DNA of 64,000 nt from Phenylobacterium kunshanense (GTDB taxonomy: Bacteria; Pseudomonadota; Alphaproteobacteria; Caulobacterales; Caulobacteraceae). The notes beneath the pieces are model-generated. The model was not told the DNA's origin and made no database searches. It worked only from the letters and a program-made list of their open reading frames with translations. Positions 25,566 through 33,399 of the stretch are shown here, piece by piece; positions within the stretch are counted from its first letter, which is position 1; each line of letters opens with the position of its first letter. The stretch covers positions 62,001 through 126,000 of the forward strand of contig NZ_QFYS01000004.1 of assembly GCF_003254525.1 (NCBI RefSeq), in the 5' to 3' direction. Both the position numbers and the translations under genes were made by a program.

Positions 25566-26282
25566 TCAGGGCCAGACGGACAGGCGTCCGCCCCGGTGGG
25601 GTCTCACCTCCGGGGCCGGACCAAAGTCGCTCAGCGCGCGCTGCCAATTCTGGAGTTCCCAGGAAGCTGGGGGTGGGGGCTCGGTGGACCAAATCATCCA
25701 GGGACGTTCACATATCGACCCAGTCGCGCCAGGAACCAGACCACCCAGAATCCGTCCGAACGCAGTGGCCCAGGGCGCTTCGAACACCTCGATCATTGAA
25801 TCCAGGAGGCGCAGGGACGTTTCTGGTTCCGACCAGATCGCGCTGTCGAGCCGTGGTTCAACATAGGCATGGTTCAGGCTTCCGGGCCTCGAGCGCCCTA
25901 TCCGTATGTATACGGCAAGCTCCTCTGCGCGCGTAGGCGGGAAACTCGCGTGGCCGCCAAACGCGATATTGTACCCCTCAGGCCCTACGGGCGCCGGCAG
26001 CCTGGGTGGATCAAACCGCCCGCGCCGCTCCATCAGACGCCCGAGATCCTCCACCGTCATGGATCTTACCGGGCCGGGGTCAGTCACTCGCGCCGCCCTC
26101 ATATCGAACGCCGGCCATATGTCGAAGGCCAAGGCGGGGATCTCCAGAAGTCGACCGGACAGGTCGTGCAGCCGCTCGGCGACCTGTCGCCCGTCTTCGG
26201 GGCGCTCAGGCCACGCGCAAGCGAACACACGACGCCTGTGTCGCTTATCGGAGCAAAAGGGTGAGATCAGCTCCATGATCAC
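25566..26282 (-). CDS. Probable immunity protein (Imm52-like) for the upstream toxin
   Basis: A 238-residue cytoplasmic protein without signal peptide or membrane segment, encoded directly after the nuclease-toxin gene with a GTGA overlap (start GTG 26282; an ATG at 26276 is an alternative). The family call Imm52 rests on its position and on general resemblance to the acidic, aromatic-rich Imm52 proteins that accompany Tox-REase-5 toxins; I could not verify it by alignment. Its base composition is visibly lower in GC and its codon use less biased than in flanking genes, which fits recent acquisition. Tight coupling to the toxin ensures that immunity is made together with it. Confidence 0.6.
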   Translation of the reverse strand: MIMELISPFCSDKRHRRRVFACAWPERPEDGRQVAERLHDLSGRLLEIPALAFDIWPAFDMRAARVTDPGPVRSMTVEDLGRLMERRGRFDPPRLPAPVGPEGYNIAFGGHASFPPTRAEELAVYIRIGRSRPGSLNHAYVEPRLDSAIWSEPETSLRLLDSMIEVFEAPWATAFGRILGGLVPGATGSICERPWMIWSTEPPPPASWELQNWQRALSDFGPAPEVRPHRGGRLSVWP

Positions 26283-27355
26283 CTCGCCGGGGTGTGTTGA
26301 ACAGTGATCGGGGCGCCAGCCGGGAGGAGCTCCGAAAAGAAGTCATTGGCTCCAGGTTCGGCCACATGCCAGTTGATGAGCCGGCCCTGCGTGGCTGCGG
26401 CTTGCCGCCCCATCTGAGTCGCCGCCTTGCGCGTGATGCTGGGCAGGAAGCGATATCGGCTTCCGGCGTCGATCAGTGCATCGTACCCCGGCCCTTTCGC
26501 CTCCAGGAGTTCGCGTCGGGGGCTCCACACTGCGCAGCCGTCGAACTTCACGGGGCGCTCGCCCGGGTTCCGCACGACGTAATCGACGCCCGTCGCGCGA
26601 GTGATCTGAGTCTCGAACCGTTTGGTGCGCTCCGGGTACTTTGGAAAGTTCGCGTCCAGCTCCCAACCGCCGTTGGGGTGACAGGTGGGATCGTACTCTC
26701 GCTCGCGAGGCCGGAGCTGCGCCGCGACTGGGACAGAGCCATCGCGCAGGCGATCGACCCGCTTGGCGTACGGCGCCGGCTCGGCGTCTTCCTGGCCTTC
26801 CATGCGGAGCCGCTGCTCAGCGTAGAGCCGATCGACTTCCGTGCGGCTAACCACACTGCCGTCGCTCAGCCTGTAGCGATCACCGCCCTTCGGCTCGACC
26901 TGTCCGAGCGGGGCTGGAAGCCCGGTCAGATAGGCAGGTCCCAGGTTAGGATTAGGGATCGGATCGAAATCGCCGAAGAAGCCCCGCTCTGTTTTGGTCG
27001 GCGTGGATGGGTAACGCGGGATGGGGCCAGCACGCGGTGCTTCAGGCGCCCGGAGTGGCGGGCGTACGGGCCGAGGCGTGAGCCGCGCTTCCTGCCAGAT
27101 CCCGCTGTCCTGATCCGCAAGATAGGCGTCAGCGACGCGCTCGGCCGCGACATCGTCGACGATTCGCGCCAGCCGGCGGGTCCGAGCATTGTAGGCGTCG
27201 AACTCCAGTTGCTCGGCAAGCCGCCGCTCTTCTCCGATCTCTTCAGGGCTGCGCTCGTACCAGCGCCGCAGCGCTTCGCCTTCCAGCCTGTCTGGGTAGT
27301 TCCGCTTCGCTTCCAAATCGCTCCCCCACCAACCTTCGCCGTAAGGTTGTCTCAC
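26279..27355 (-). CDS. Polymorphic-toxin-like protein with C-terminal restriction-endonuclease fold (Tox-REase-5)
   Basis: A 358-residue protein. The C-terminal ~110 residues carry a PD-(D/E)XK nuclease pattern: GVDYVVRN, then KFDGCAVW (D272), then ELLEAKGPGYDALID (E285, K287) and a late NWHVAEPGAND, which is the arrangement of Tox-REase-5 toxin domains. The N-terminal two thirds are hydrophilic and Pro/Arg-rich, with no signal peptide, PAAR, RHS or LXG module that I can recognise, and a short SDGSVVSRTEVDRLYAEQ unit. Delivery is thus unclear; it may be a cargo effector for a secretion system encoded elsewhere. The start is GTG 27355 with no good Shine-Dalgarno. The adjacent downstream gene is the likely immunity gene. 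Confidence 0.7.
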   Translation of the reverse strand: MRQPYGEGWWGSDLEAKRNYPDRLEGEALRRWYERSPEEIGEERRLAEQLEFDAYNARTRRLARIVDDVAAERVADAYLADQDSGIWQEARLTPRPVRPPLRAPEAPRAGPIPRYPSTPTKTERGFFGDFDPIPNPNLGPAYLTGLPAPLGQVEPKGGDRYRLSDGSVVSRTEVDRLYAEQRLRMEGQEDAEPAPYAKRVDRLRDGSVPVAAQLRPREREYDPTCHPNGGWELDANFPKYPERTKRFETQITRATGVDYVVRNPGERPVKFDGCAVWSPRRELLEAKGPGYDALIDAGSRYRFLPSITRKAATQMGRQAAATQGRLINWHVAEPGANDFFSELLPAGAPITVQHTPAR

Positions 27356-27597
27356 GAAGGTGGGAACAAAGCAAGAACTTATGGTGGTGCTTGTTGAAGG
27401 CGCAACGTGCTGTCTGTTGGCCGCGCGCTGAACGGGGTTGGGCCTCGATTGCCCCCCCTGCGCGATCCCGCGCGCGGCGTCGGGCCGCAGCGAAAAGTGG
27501 CGACTTGTTGGCGCCGCGGATTCCGTGATTCACTACTTGTGCATCGAGATCGCGCATCAAGGACGCGAGGGGCCTAAGTAGAGTAACGGGGACCACC
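27356..27597. other. Divergent intergenic region between toxin and trypsin-like protease
   Basis: A 242-bp region, lower in GC on the toxin side. A GATTC (CcrM-type) site lies near 27528-27532 (GTGATTCAC). GGGGA precedes the protease start. No promoter is assigned with confidence and no RNA gene is seen. Confidence 0.4.
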
Positions 27598-28437
27598 ATG
27601 GTCATGGACCTTGCGGTCGAGCTGATCCACGCGACTGTCCAGCTCGAGCAGCCGCTCGGCGACGGGACGCGCACGGTAGGCACCGGCTTCCTCATCTCGG
27701 CGCCCGGCCCGGACGGCGCGCCGCGCACGGTCCTGGTCACCGCCAACCATGTGCTGGAAAAGATGCCGGGCGCCACGGTGCGGATCGGCTACCGGGTCTC
27801 CAACCCGGACGGGTCGTGGAGCTATGCGCCCCAGCCGTTCAAGATCCGCGACGCCGAGGGCGGGGCGCTCTGGACGCACCACCCCAGCCGCGACGTGGCG
27901 GCCATCAGCATCAAGGCGCCGCCGGAGTTCGCCAGGGCCGCCCTGCCGGTGAACTACCTGGCCGCGGACGACACCTTCGCTGAGGAGCAGGTCGGCGCCG
28001 GCGACGAGATGATGGCGCTCGGCTTCCCGCGCGGCCTGTCGGCCAATTCCGCCGGCTTCCCGATCCTGCGCTCGGGCCGCATCGCGTCCTACCCGATCGC
28101 GCCGGCCAAGGTGTTCCCCACCTTCCTGCTCGATTTCTCGGTCTTCCCCGGCAACTCGGGCGGGCCGGTGTTCGTCAGCCGCGCGACCAAGGCGCAGCCC
28201 GGCGTGACCCAGGTGTCGGACGCGCCGCGCGACCCGGGTTTCATCGCGGGTCTCCTGACCCAGCAGGTGGAGCTGAACAGCGAGCGGCTGGAGATCGGCA
28301 TCGTCACCCACGCGAAATACATCCGCGAGACGATCGACCTGATGCAGAACCCGCTGGCCCCGGCCACGGTCGCCGAGACGACGACCAGCGTCGCGGGTGG
28401 GCGGACGGCCTCCGCCGAAGAGGCCGCGCGCAACTAG
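27598..28437 (+). CDS. Trypsin-like serine protease without export signal
   Basis: A 279-residue chymotrypsin-fold protein. The triad is visible: His51 (VTANHVLEK), Asp99 (SRDVAAISI) and Ser187 (GNSGGPVF). There is no PDZ domain, signal peptide or membrane anchor; the N-terminus MVMDLAVELIHATVQLEQ begins directly with the first strand. Leaderless trypsin-like proteins of this type often act inside the cell, and related domains are common in bacterial conflict systems, but no partner gene with a defence domain is adjacent. The start may be ATG 27598 or 27604. Confidence 0.8.
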   Translation: MVMDLAVELIHATVQLEQPLGDGTRTVGTGFLISAPGPDGAPRTVLVTANHVLEKMPGATVRIGYRVSNPDGSWSYAPQPFKIRDAEGGALWTHHPSRDVAAISIKAPPEFARAALPVNYLAADDTFAEEQVGAGDEMMALGFPRGLSANSAGFPILRSGRIASYPIAPAKVFPTFLLDFSVFPGNSGGPVFVSRATKAQPGVTQVSDAPRDPGFIAGLLTQQVELNSERLEIGIVTHAKYIRETIDLMQNPLAPATVAETTTSVAGGRTASAEEAARN

Positions 28438-28442
28438 GAAGC

Positions 28443-28470
28443 GGCTCCCCCGGCGGACCGGAGGAGCCTT
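28443..28470. terminator. Weak hairpin between convergent genes
   Basis: An 11-bp stem with one mismatch (28443-28453 with 28458-28468) and a CGGA loop sits between the convergent protease and MaoC genes. There is no T-run on either side, so it is at best a weak or bidirectional terminator. Confidence 0.4.
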
Positions 28471-28476
28471 GCGTCC

Positions 28477-28926
28477 TCAGGCGCCGTACAGGACCGAGAT
28501 GGTCTCGGCGACGCACGCCGGGCGATCCTCGCCCTCGATCTCGATGGTGCACTCGTTCTTGAGCTGCATGCCGCCGGCCTTGGGCTCGGCGCCGATCAGC
28601 TTCTGGCGCATGCGCACGCGCTTGCCGACGCGGACCATGTTGGTGAAGCGCACCTTGTCCGAGCCGTAGTTGATGCCGCGGGTCACGCCCTTCACCGGCA
28701 GCATGCCGGCGCCCAGCATCGGGATCAGCGACAGGGTCAGGTAGCCGTGGGCGATCGGGCCGCCGATCTCCTTGGTGGCGCGCTCGACGTCCACGTGGAT
28801 CCACTGGTGGTCGCCGGTGGCCTCGGCGAACTTGTTGACCCGGTCCTGGTCGATGAGGACCCAGTCCGACACGCCCACTTCCTGGCCCACCATGCCGGGC
28901 AGGTCCTTGATTTCGACCGGGTTCAT
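28477..28926 (-). CDS. MaoC-family (R)-specific enoyl-CoA hydratase
   Basis: A 149-residue single hot-dog-fold dehydratase. The hydratase-2 motif is present: FAEATGDHQWIHVD (D39, H44) followed by GGPIAHGYLTLSL. The protein should hydrate trans-2-enoyl-CoA to (R)-3-hydroxyacyl-CoA, or act on a related thioester. It stands just downstream of the acyl-CoA ligase gene on the same strand, and an enoyl-CoA hydratase of the crotonase family is divergent from both, so the three likely work in one fatty-acid or aromatic-acid degradation route. Confidence 0.9.
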   Translation of the reverse strand: MNPVEIKDLPGMVGQEVGVSDWVLIDQDRVNKFAEATGDHQWIHVDVERATKEIGGPIAHGYLTLSLIPMLGAGMLPVKGVTRGINYGSDKVRFTNMVRVGKRVRMRQKLIGAEPKAGGMQLKNECTIEIEGEDRPACVAETISVLYGA

Positions 28927-29011
28927 TCGTTCGCTCCCTCGTGCGGTAAAACAGGTGTTCGGCTGTAGCAGGGCTCGCCGTCCGTGCGAAGACGGAGCGG
29001 CGAGGTCCGGC

Positions 29012-30550
29012 TCAGACGATCTTCGAGCCTTCCTTGCCCCAGTAGGCGTCGCGGATCAGGCGCTTGTAGAGCTTGCCGGTCGGGTGGCGCGGCAGCTCCT
29101 CCATGAAGTCCAGCTTCCGGGGCGCCTTCACGTGGCTGAGGTTCGCCCGGGCGAAGGCCATCAGTTCGTCGCGCAGGGCGTCGCCCGCCTCGGCCCAGTC
29201 GGCAGGTTGGATGACCGCGACCACCTGCTCGCCCATCTCCTCGTGCGGCGCGCCGACCACGGCGGCGTCGGCGACCTTGGGGTGGCCGATCAGCAGGTTC
29301 TCGATCTCCTGCGGATAGATGTTCACCCCGCCCGAGATGATCATGAAGCTCTTGCGGTCGGTGAGGTAGAGGAAGCCCTCCTCGTCGACCCAGCCCACGT
29401 CGCCCAGGGTGGTCCAGCCGTGCTTGTTGGTGCCCTCGGCCACCTTTTCGGGGGCGTTGTGGTAGCTGAGCGGCGGGCCGCCGGCGAAGTGGACCACGCC
29501 CTCGGTGCGCGGGGGCAGGGCCTCGCCCTCTTCGTCGCAGATGCGCAGTTCGCCCAGCACGGCGCGGCCGACCGAACCCTTGTGGGTCAGCCACTCGTCG
29601 GCCTTGATGAAGCAGAAGCCGTTCCCCTCGGTGCCGGCGTAGTATTCGTAGATCACCGGGCCCCACCAGGCGATCATCTGCTCCTTCACGGGGACGGGGC
29701 AGGGCGCGGCGGCGTGCACCGCCGAGACCATCGAGCTGACGTCGTACTTCTTCCGGACTTCCTCCGGCAGCTTCAGCATCCGCACGAAGTGGGTCGGCAC
29801 GAACTGGCCGACGTTGACCTTGTATTTCTCGATCAGCTGGAGGGCGACCTCGGGGTCGAACTTCTCCATGACGATGACCGTGCCGCCCAGCTTGTGCACG
29901 CTCATGCACCAGCGCAGCGGGGCCGCATGATACAGCGGCGCCGGCGAGATGTAGGTGCACCCCGGCGGGAAGCCGAACAGGGTCTGGGTCATCATGACGA
30001 GCGCGTTCGGCTCGTCGATGGCCGCGCCGGTCAGGGCCGGCTTGATGCCCTTGGGCCGGCCGGTGGTGCCGGACGAATAGAGCATGTCCGAGCCGGCGGT
30101 CTCGTCGGCGATCGGGGTGGTCGGGAACGTCTCGCGCGCCGCCTCGAAGCTTTCGTAGGGCGGGCGGGTCTCGCCGACCATGTAGAGCTTCACGCCCTTC
30201 AGGTGCGCCGGCAGGTCGTCCACGACCGAGCCGACGCCGGCGGAGGTGATCAGCACCTTAGCGCCGCAGTCGCCCACGATGTATTCGACTTCACCGGCCG
30301 TCAGCTTCGACGAGATGCAGGTGTAGTAGAGGCCGCTGCGCTGCGCCGCCCAGGCGATCTCGAAGTAGCGCGGGTGGTTCTCCATGAAGATGGCGATCAC
30401 GTCGCCAGCCTTCAGGCCCAGCGAGCGGAACAGGTGCGCTCCCTGGTTCGACCGCTCGTCGAGCTGCTTGTAGGTCACGGTCTCGCCCGAGCCCGCCATG
30501 ATGTACGCGGGGCGGTCGGGATGGGTCTTCGCGTGGGTCGCCGGATGCAT
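29012..30550 (-). CDS. Acyl-CoA ligase (AMP-forming)
   Basis: A 512-residue ANL-family ligase. The P-loop-like motif is LYSSGTTGRPKGIK (about residues 159-170), then YYAGTEGNG (adenine site), GDVGWVDEEGFLYLTDR with the conserved Asp, the hinge/lid SFMIISGGVNIYPQEIEN, and the catalytic lid Lys in RHPTGKLYKR close to the C-terminus. The start is ATG 30550 with GGGAGA eight bases upstream. It is divergent from the enoyl-CoA hydratase gene and in line with the MaoC gene. The acid activated is unknown; neighbours suggest a fatty or branched acid. Confidence 0.92.
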   Translation of the reverse strand: MHPATHAKTHPDRPAYIMAGSGETVTYKQLDERSNQGAHLFRSLGLKAGDVIAIFMENHPRYFEIAWAAQRSGLYYTCISSKLTAGEVEYIVGDCGAKVLITSAGVGSVVDDLPAHLKGVKLYMVGETRPPYESFEAARETFPTTPIADETAGSDMLYSSGTTGRPKGIKPALTGAAIDEPNALVMMTQTLFGFPPGCTYISPAPLYHAAPLRWCMSVHKLGGTVIVMEKFDPEVALQLIEKYKVNVGQFVPTHFVRMLKLPEEVRKKYDVSSMVSAVHAAAPCPVPVKEQMIAWWGPVIYEYYAGTEGNGFCFIKADEWLTHKGSVGRAVLGELRICDEEGEALPPRTEGVVHFAGGPPLSYHNAPEKVAEGTNKHGWTTLGDVGWVDEEGFLYLTDRKSFMIISGGVNIYPQEIENLLIGHPKVADAAVVGAPHEEMGEQVVAVIQPADWAEAGDALRDELMAFARANLSHVKAPRKLDFMEELPRHPTGKLYKRLIRDAYWGKEGSKIV

Positions 30551-30669
30551 GCACAAGTCTCCCGGGCGCCGGTCTTTCGCCGGCCCTCTGTCAGACGCGA
30601 ATTGCGGGCCTTGACCTACCGTCCGTCAACCGCCCGGTATGGCGCGCGCAAAAGAGACCAGGAGACCTC

Positions 30670-31548
30670 ATGCCCAGCTTCGAAACGCTGCTCTATTCGG
30701 TGGAAGACGGGATCGCGACGATCACGCTGAACCGGCCGGACAAGCTGAACGCCTTCAACACCACGATGATGAAGGAGCTGATCGCCGCGTTCGACGAGAC
30801 CGACGGGGACGACAATGTGAAGGCGGTGATCATCACCGGCGCCGGACGCGCCTTCTGCGCCGGGGCCGACCTCTCGGCCGGCGCCCAGACCTTCGACTAC
30901 GATTCCCGCGGCGGCGCCGACCAGGCGGCCCGGCAGGAGCAGGGCGTGCACCGCGACGGCGGCGGCCTTGTCACCCTGCGGATCTACGACAGCCTGAAAC
31001 CGGTGATCTCGGCCTGCAACGGCGCGGCCGTGGGCATCGGCGTCACCATGCAGCTCGCCATGGACTTCCGCCTGGCCTCGACCGACGCCCGCTACGGCTT
31101 CGTCTTCGCCCGCCGGGGCATCAATCCGGAGGCCGGCTCGTCCTGGTTCCTGCCGCATCTGGTCGGCATCCAGACCGCGCTGGAGTGGTGCTTCACCGGT
31201 CGGATCTTCCCGGCCCAGGAAGGCCTGGACAAGGGTCTGGTCCGCTCGATCCATGCGCCGGAGGACCTCCTGCCCGCGGCCCGCGCCCTGGCGCGCGAGA
31301 TCATCGACAACACCGCGCCCGTATCGATCGCCATCACCCGCCAGCTCATCTGGCGCATGGCCGGCGCTTCCGGCCCGATGGAGGCCCACAAGGCCGACAG
31401 CCGCGCCATCGAGGCCCGCGGCCGCTCGGGCGACGCCAAGGAGGGCGTGACCTCGTTCCTCGAGAAGCGCCCGCCGAACTACCCGGACAAGGTCTCGAAG
31501 GACGTGCCGAATATCTGGCCGCACTGGACCAAACCGACCTTCGAATAG
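30670..31548 (+). CDS. Enoyl-CoA hydratase/isomerase family protein
   Basis: A 292-residue crotonase-fold protein. The oxyanion-hole segments are AFCAGADLSAG (residues 61-71) and CNGAAVGIGVTMQLAMD (117-133); Glu155 in GINPEAGSSW is at the place of a catalytic acid. It starts at ATG 30670 with GGAGA at a good distance and is followed by a clear terminator, so it is monocistronic. It should catalyse hydration or isomerisation in beta-oxidation; the preferred chain length is unknown. Confidence 0.9.
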   Translation: MPSFETLLYSVEDGIATITLNRPDKLNAFNTTMMKELIAAFDETDGDDNVKAVIITGAGRAFCAGADLSAGAQTFDYDSRGGADQAARQEQGVHRDGGGLVTLRIYDSLKPVISACNGAAVGIGVTMQLAMDFRLASTDARYGFVFARRGINPEAGSSWFLPHLVGIQTALEWCFTGRIFPAQEGLDKGLVRSIHAPEDLLPAARALAREIIDNTAPVSIAITRQLIWRMAGASGPMEAHKADSRAIEARGRSGDAKEGVTSFLEKRPPNYPDKVSKDVPNIWPHWTKPTFE

Positions 31549-31575
31549 GTCTTCGATCCCCAGCTACGGATCCGG

Positions 31576-31606
31576 CGGCGCCCCTCGTGGGCGCCGTTTC
31601 GTTTTG
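31576..31606 (+). terminator. Rho-independent terminator after enoyl-CoA hydratase
   Basis: A perfect 8-bp GC stem (31576-31583 with 31589-31596), loop CTCGT, followed by TTTCGTTTT. Confidence 0.8.
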
Positions 31607-31840
31607 GGGGCCGTTCTCGGACGCCGGGCCAAGTCGTTCGAAAAGGTAGAGGCGGAAGCCAATTCGACTGCGTGGTTGAAGCGTTGTTTACGTTGCACGC
31701 GACTTCTGTTCTCGGAATAGGCGTGTCCGCAATTCTGTGTTTCCCGGTTGTATAGTGTCTCGGATGCCGATAATGACGGCGAACCGAGTTTGAGAATCAC
31801 AAGACGTCGTAATCCGGCGTCGAACTTCGGAACCAGAGAA

Positions 31841-32260
31841 ATGGACGAGAAGACGGAAGTCATCGAGATGACGGCGGACATCGTTTCCGCCTATGTGGGC
31901 AACAACACTGTGGCGGCCGCCGACCTGCCGGGGCTGATCCAGAGCGTTCACCGGGCCCTGGCCGGCGTTTCGTCCGGAACCGAGACGGTCGAAGTCGCGC
32001 CGAAGGAACCGGCTGTGCCGATCCGCCGGTCGATCACGCCCGACTACCTCGTCTGCCTGGAGGACGGCCGCAAGTTCAAGTCGCTGAAGCGGCACCTGCG
32101 GACCAAGTACAACATGAGCCCTGAGGAATACCGGGCCAAGTGGGGCCTGCCGAAGGACTATCCCATGGTGGCTCCGAACTACGCCAAGGCGCGGTCCGAC
32201 CTCGCCAAGCAGATGGGCCTCGGCCAGGGTGGCCGCCAGGCGCCCAAGAAGAAGCGCTGA
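31841..32260 (+). CDS. mucR: MucR/Ros-family transcriptional regulator
   Basis: A 139-residue MucR protein. The N-terminal helix region (MTADIVSAYVGNNTV, then ADLPGLIQSVHRAL) is the oligomerisation part and the C-terminal half holds the Ros-type zinc-finger fold: YLVCLEDGRKFKSLKRHLRT, then MSPEEYRAKWGLPKDYPMV. The classical ligands are C-x2-C-H-H; here C72 and H85 remain, the second Cys is D75, and the last His is missing, a pattern known in MucR relatives with altered or no zinc. In Caulobacter, MucR proteins silence genes together with SciP and so counter CtrA, fitting the CtrA and DivJ theme of the region. The start ATG 31841 is chosen by alignment with the conserved N-terminus; a long upstream extension is unlikely. 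Confidence 0.93.
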   Translation: MDEKTEVIEMTADIVSAYVGNNTVAAADLPGLIQSVHRALAGVSSGTETVEVAPKEPAVPIRRSITPDYLVCLEDGRKFKSLKRHLRTKYNMSPEEYRAKWGLPKDYPMVAPNYAKARSDLAKQMGLGQGGRQAPKKKR

Positions 32261-32299
32261 GGCGCCGGCGCGCGCCGCGCGCCCGACGTGATGCGAAGA

Positions 32300-32330
32300 C
32301 GCCCGCCGGACACACCGGCGGGCGTTTTTC
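32300..32330 (+). terminator. Rho-independent terminator of mucR
   Basis: A perfect 10-bp stem (32300-32309 with 32315-32324), loop ACACA, followed by TTTTTC. Confidence 0.9.
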
Positions 32331-32337
32331 TTTGGCG

Positions 32338-32398
32338 TTAACCAATTTCGGCTTGCCGCCGATTCGCGGGTCAGGCCTTATGTGATTCATCATGAATC
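32338..32398 (+). promoter_or_regulatory. Cell-cycle-type promoter region: CtrA half site and three GANTC sites
   Basis: Within 61 bp upstream of the PAS gene are TTAACC (32338-32343), GATTC (32361-32365), and a perfect inverted repeat GATTCA-TCA-TGAATC (32384-32398) whose two arms are each a GANTC site. Three CcrM sites this close are unlikely by chance at this GC content and resemble GcrA/CcrM-controlled promoters of Caulobacter. Confidence 0.55.
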
Positions 32399-32423
32399 CA
32401 AGCCGTTATTGCAGACTCATCAC

Positions 32424-32933
32424 ATGGCGGCGCAGTTAGGTCCCCCGGCCGCGGCGATCCGCGCGCATGAGGAAATGTTCGCCTACTGGAACTCGCTGAA
32501 GGCGGGGGCGCCAGCCCCGACCCGGCGCGAGATCGACCCCGGCCACATGAAGCGCCTCCTGCCCACCGTCAGCCTGGTGGACGTGCTGCGGGGCGACGGA
32601 CTGGACTATCGGGTGCGCCTGGCCGGCACCGGCCTCTACAATGTGTACGGGCGCGAGATCACGGGCCGCACGCTGGCCGAGATCTACAACTCCGCCGCCG
32701 CGGAATACTGGCGGCACGAGCTCGGCAAGGTGGTCCAGGAGCGCAAGCCTGGCGTGGGCGTGCACAGCCTGGCCTGGCGCGGCGCCTCGCACCTCTCGAT
32801 CGTCTGGATCCGCCTGCCGCTGGTCAGCGAGGCGGGCGACGTCAACATGATCCTCGGCTACGACGCCGTCGTGGGCATGGGCGCGATCTCCAGCGGCATC
32901 CGCCCCGCGCCCGGCGCGGCGGCCGCGGCCTAA
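32424..32933 (+). CDS. PAS-domain protein (PAS_5 type)
   Basis: About 169 residues with one PAS domain of the alphaproteobacterial PAS_5 type: an N-terminal helix (HEEMFAYWNSLKAGAPAPTRREIDP), then LLPTVSLVDVL, YRVRLAGTGLYNVYGREITGRTLAEIY, and WIRLPLVSEAG. It has no output domain or transmembrane segment. Proteins of this family in Caulobacter include small cell-cycle regulators such as MopJ, but I cannot claim orthology. The start is ATG 32424; an upstream GTG at 32382 lies inside the GANTC palindrome. It converges with sufE and overlaps its stop by four bases. Confidence 0.75.
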   Translation: MAAQLGPPAAAIRAHEEMFAYWNSLKAGAPAPTRREIDPGHMKRLLPTVSLVDVLRGDGLDYRVRLAGTGLYNVYGREITGRTLAEIYNSAAAEYWRHELGKVVQERKPGVGVHSLAWRGASHLSIVWIRLPLVSEAGDVNMILGYDAVVGMGAISSGIRPAPGAAAAA

Positions 32934-33355
32934 GCCGCCAACGCGGCCTCGGCGTCCCGCCGGATCCGCTGGACCATCGACGCCAGCCCGTTGGACCGCT
33001 GTGACGACAGCGCCCCCGCCAGCCCGAGCTGATCGAAGGCGGCCTTGGCGTCGAACGCCAGGATGTCGGCGGGCGCGCGGCCGGAATAGAGCCGCAGCAG
33101 CAGGGCGATCAGGCCGCTCACGATATGGGCGTCGGAGTCGCCGCGGAACCTCAGCGTCCCGTCTTCCTGCGGCTCGGTCACCAGCCAGACCTGGCTGGCG
33201 CAGCCCCGCACCTTGTTGGCGTCGGACCGCTCGGCGTCGGTGAGGGGCGCCAGGTCCCGGCCCAGCTCGATCACATAGCGGTAGCGTTCCTCCCAGTCCC
33301 CCAGGAGGTCGAACTCGTCGCGGAGTTCGGTCAGCGCGTCGTCGATGTCGGACAT
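32930..33355 (-). CDS. sufE: Cysteine desulfuration protein SufE
   Basis: A 141-residue SufE. SufE accepts sulfur from the cysteine desulfurase SufS and passes it to the SufBCD scaffold for Fe-S cluster assembly. The active Cys52 is in KVRGCASQVWL, the family hallmark; LLGDWEERYRYVIELGRDL near the start and the C-terminal helical QRSNGLASMVQRIR are also conserved. It is encoded alone here, away from the rest of the suf operon, as in many alphaproteobacteria. Confidence 0.93.
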   Translation of the reverse strand: MSDIDDALTELRDEFDLLGDWEERYRYVIELGRDLAPLTDAERSDANKVRGCASQVWLVTEPQEDGTLRFRGDSDAHIVSGLIALLLRLYSGRAPADILAFDAKAAFDQLGLAGALSSQRSNGLASMVQRIRRDAEAALAA

Positions 33356-33399
33356 GTGGCGCGCGACTTAAGGACCGAAGCCCGCGCGCGCAACCGCCA

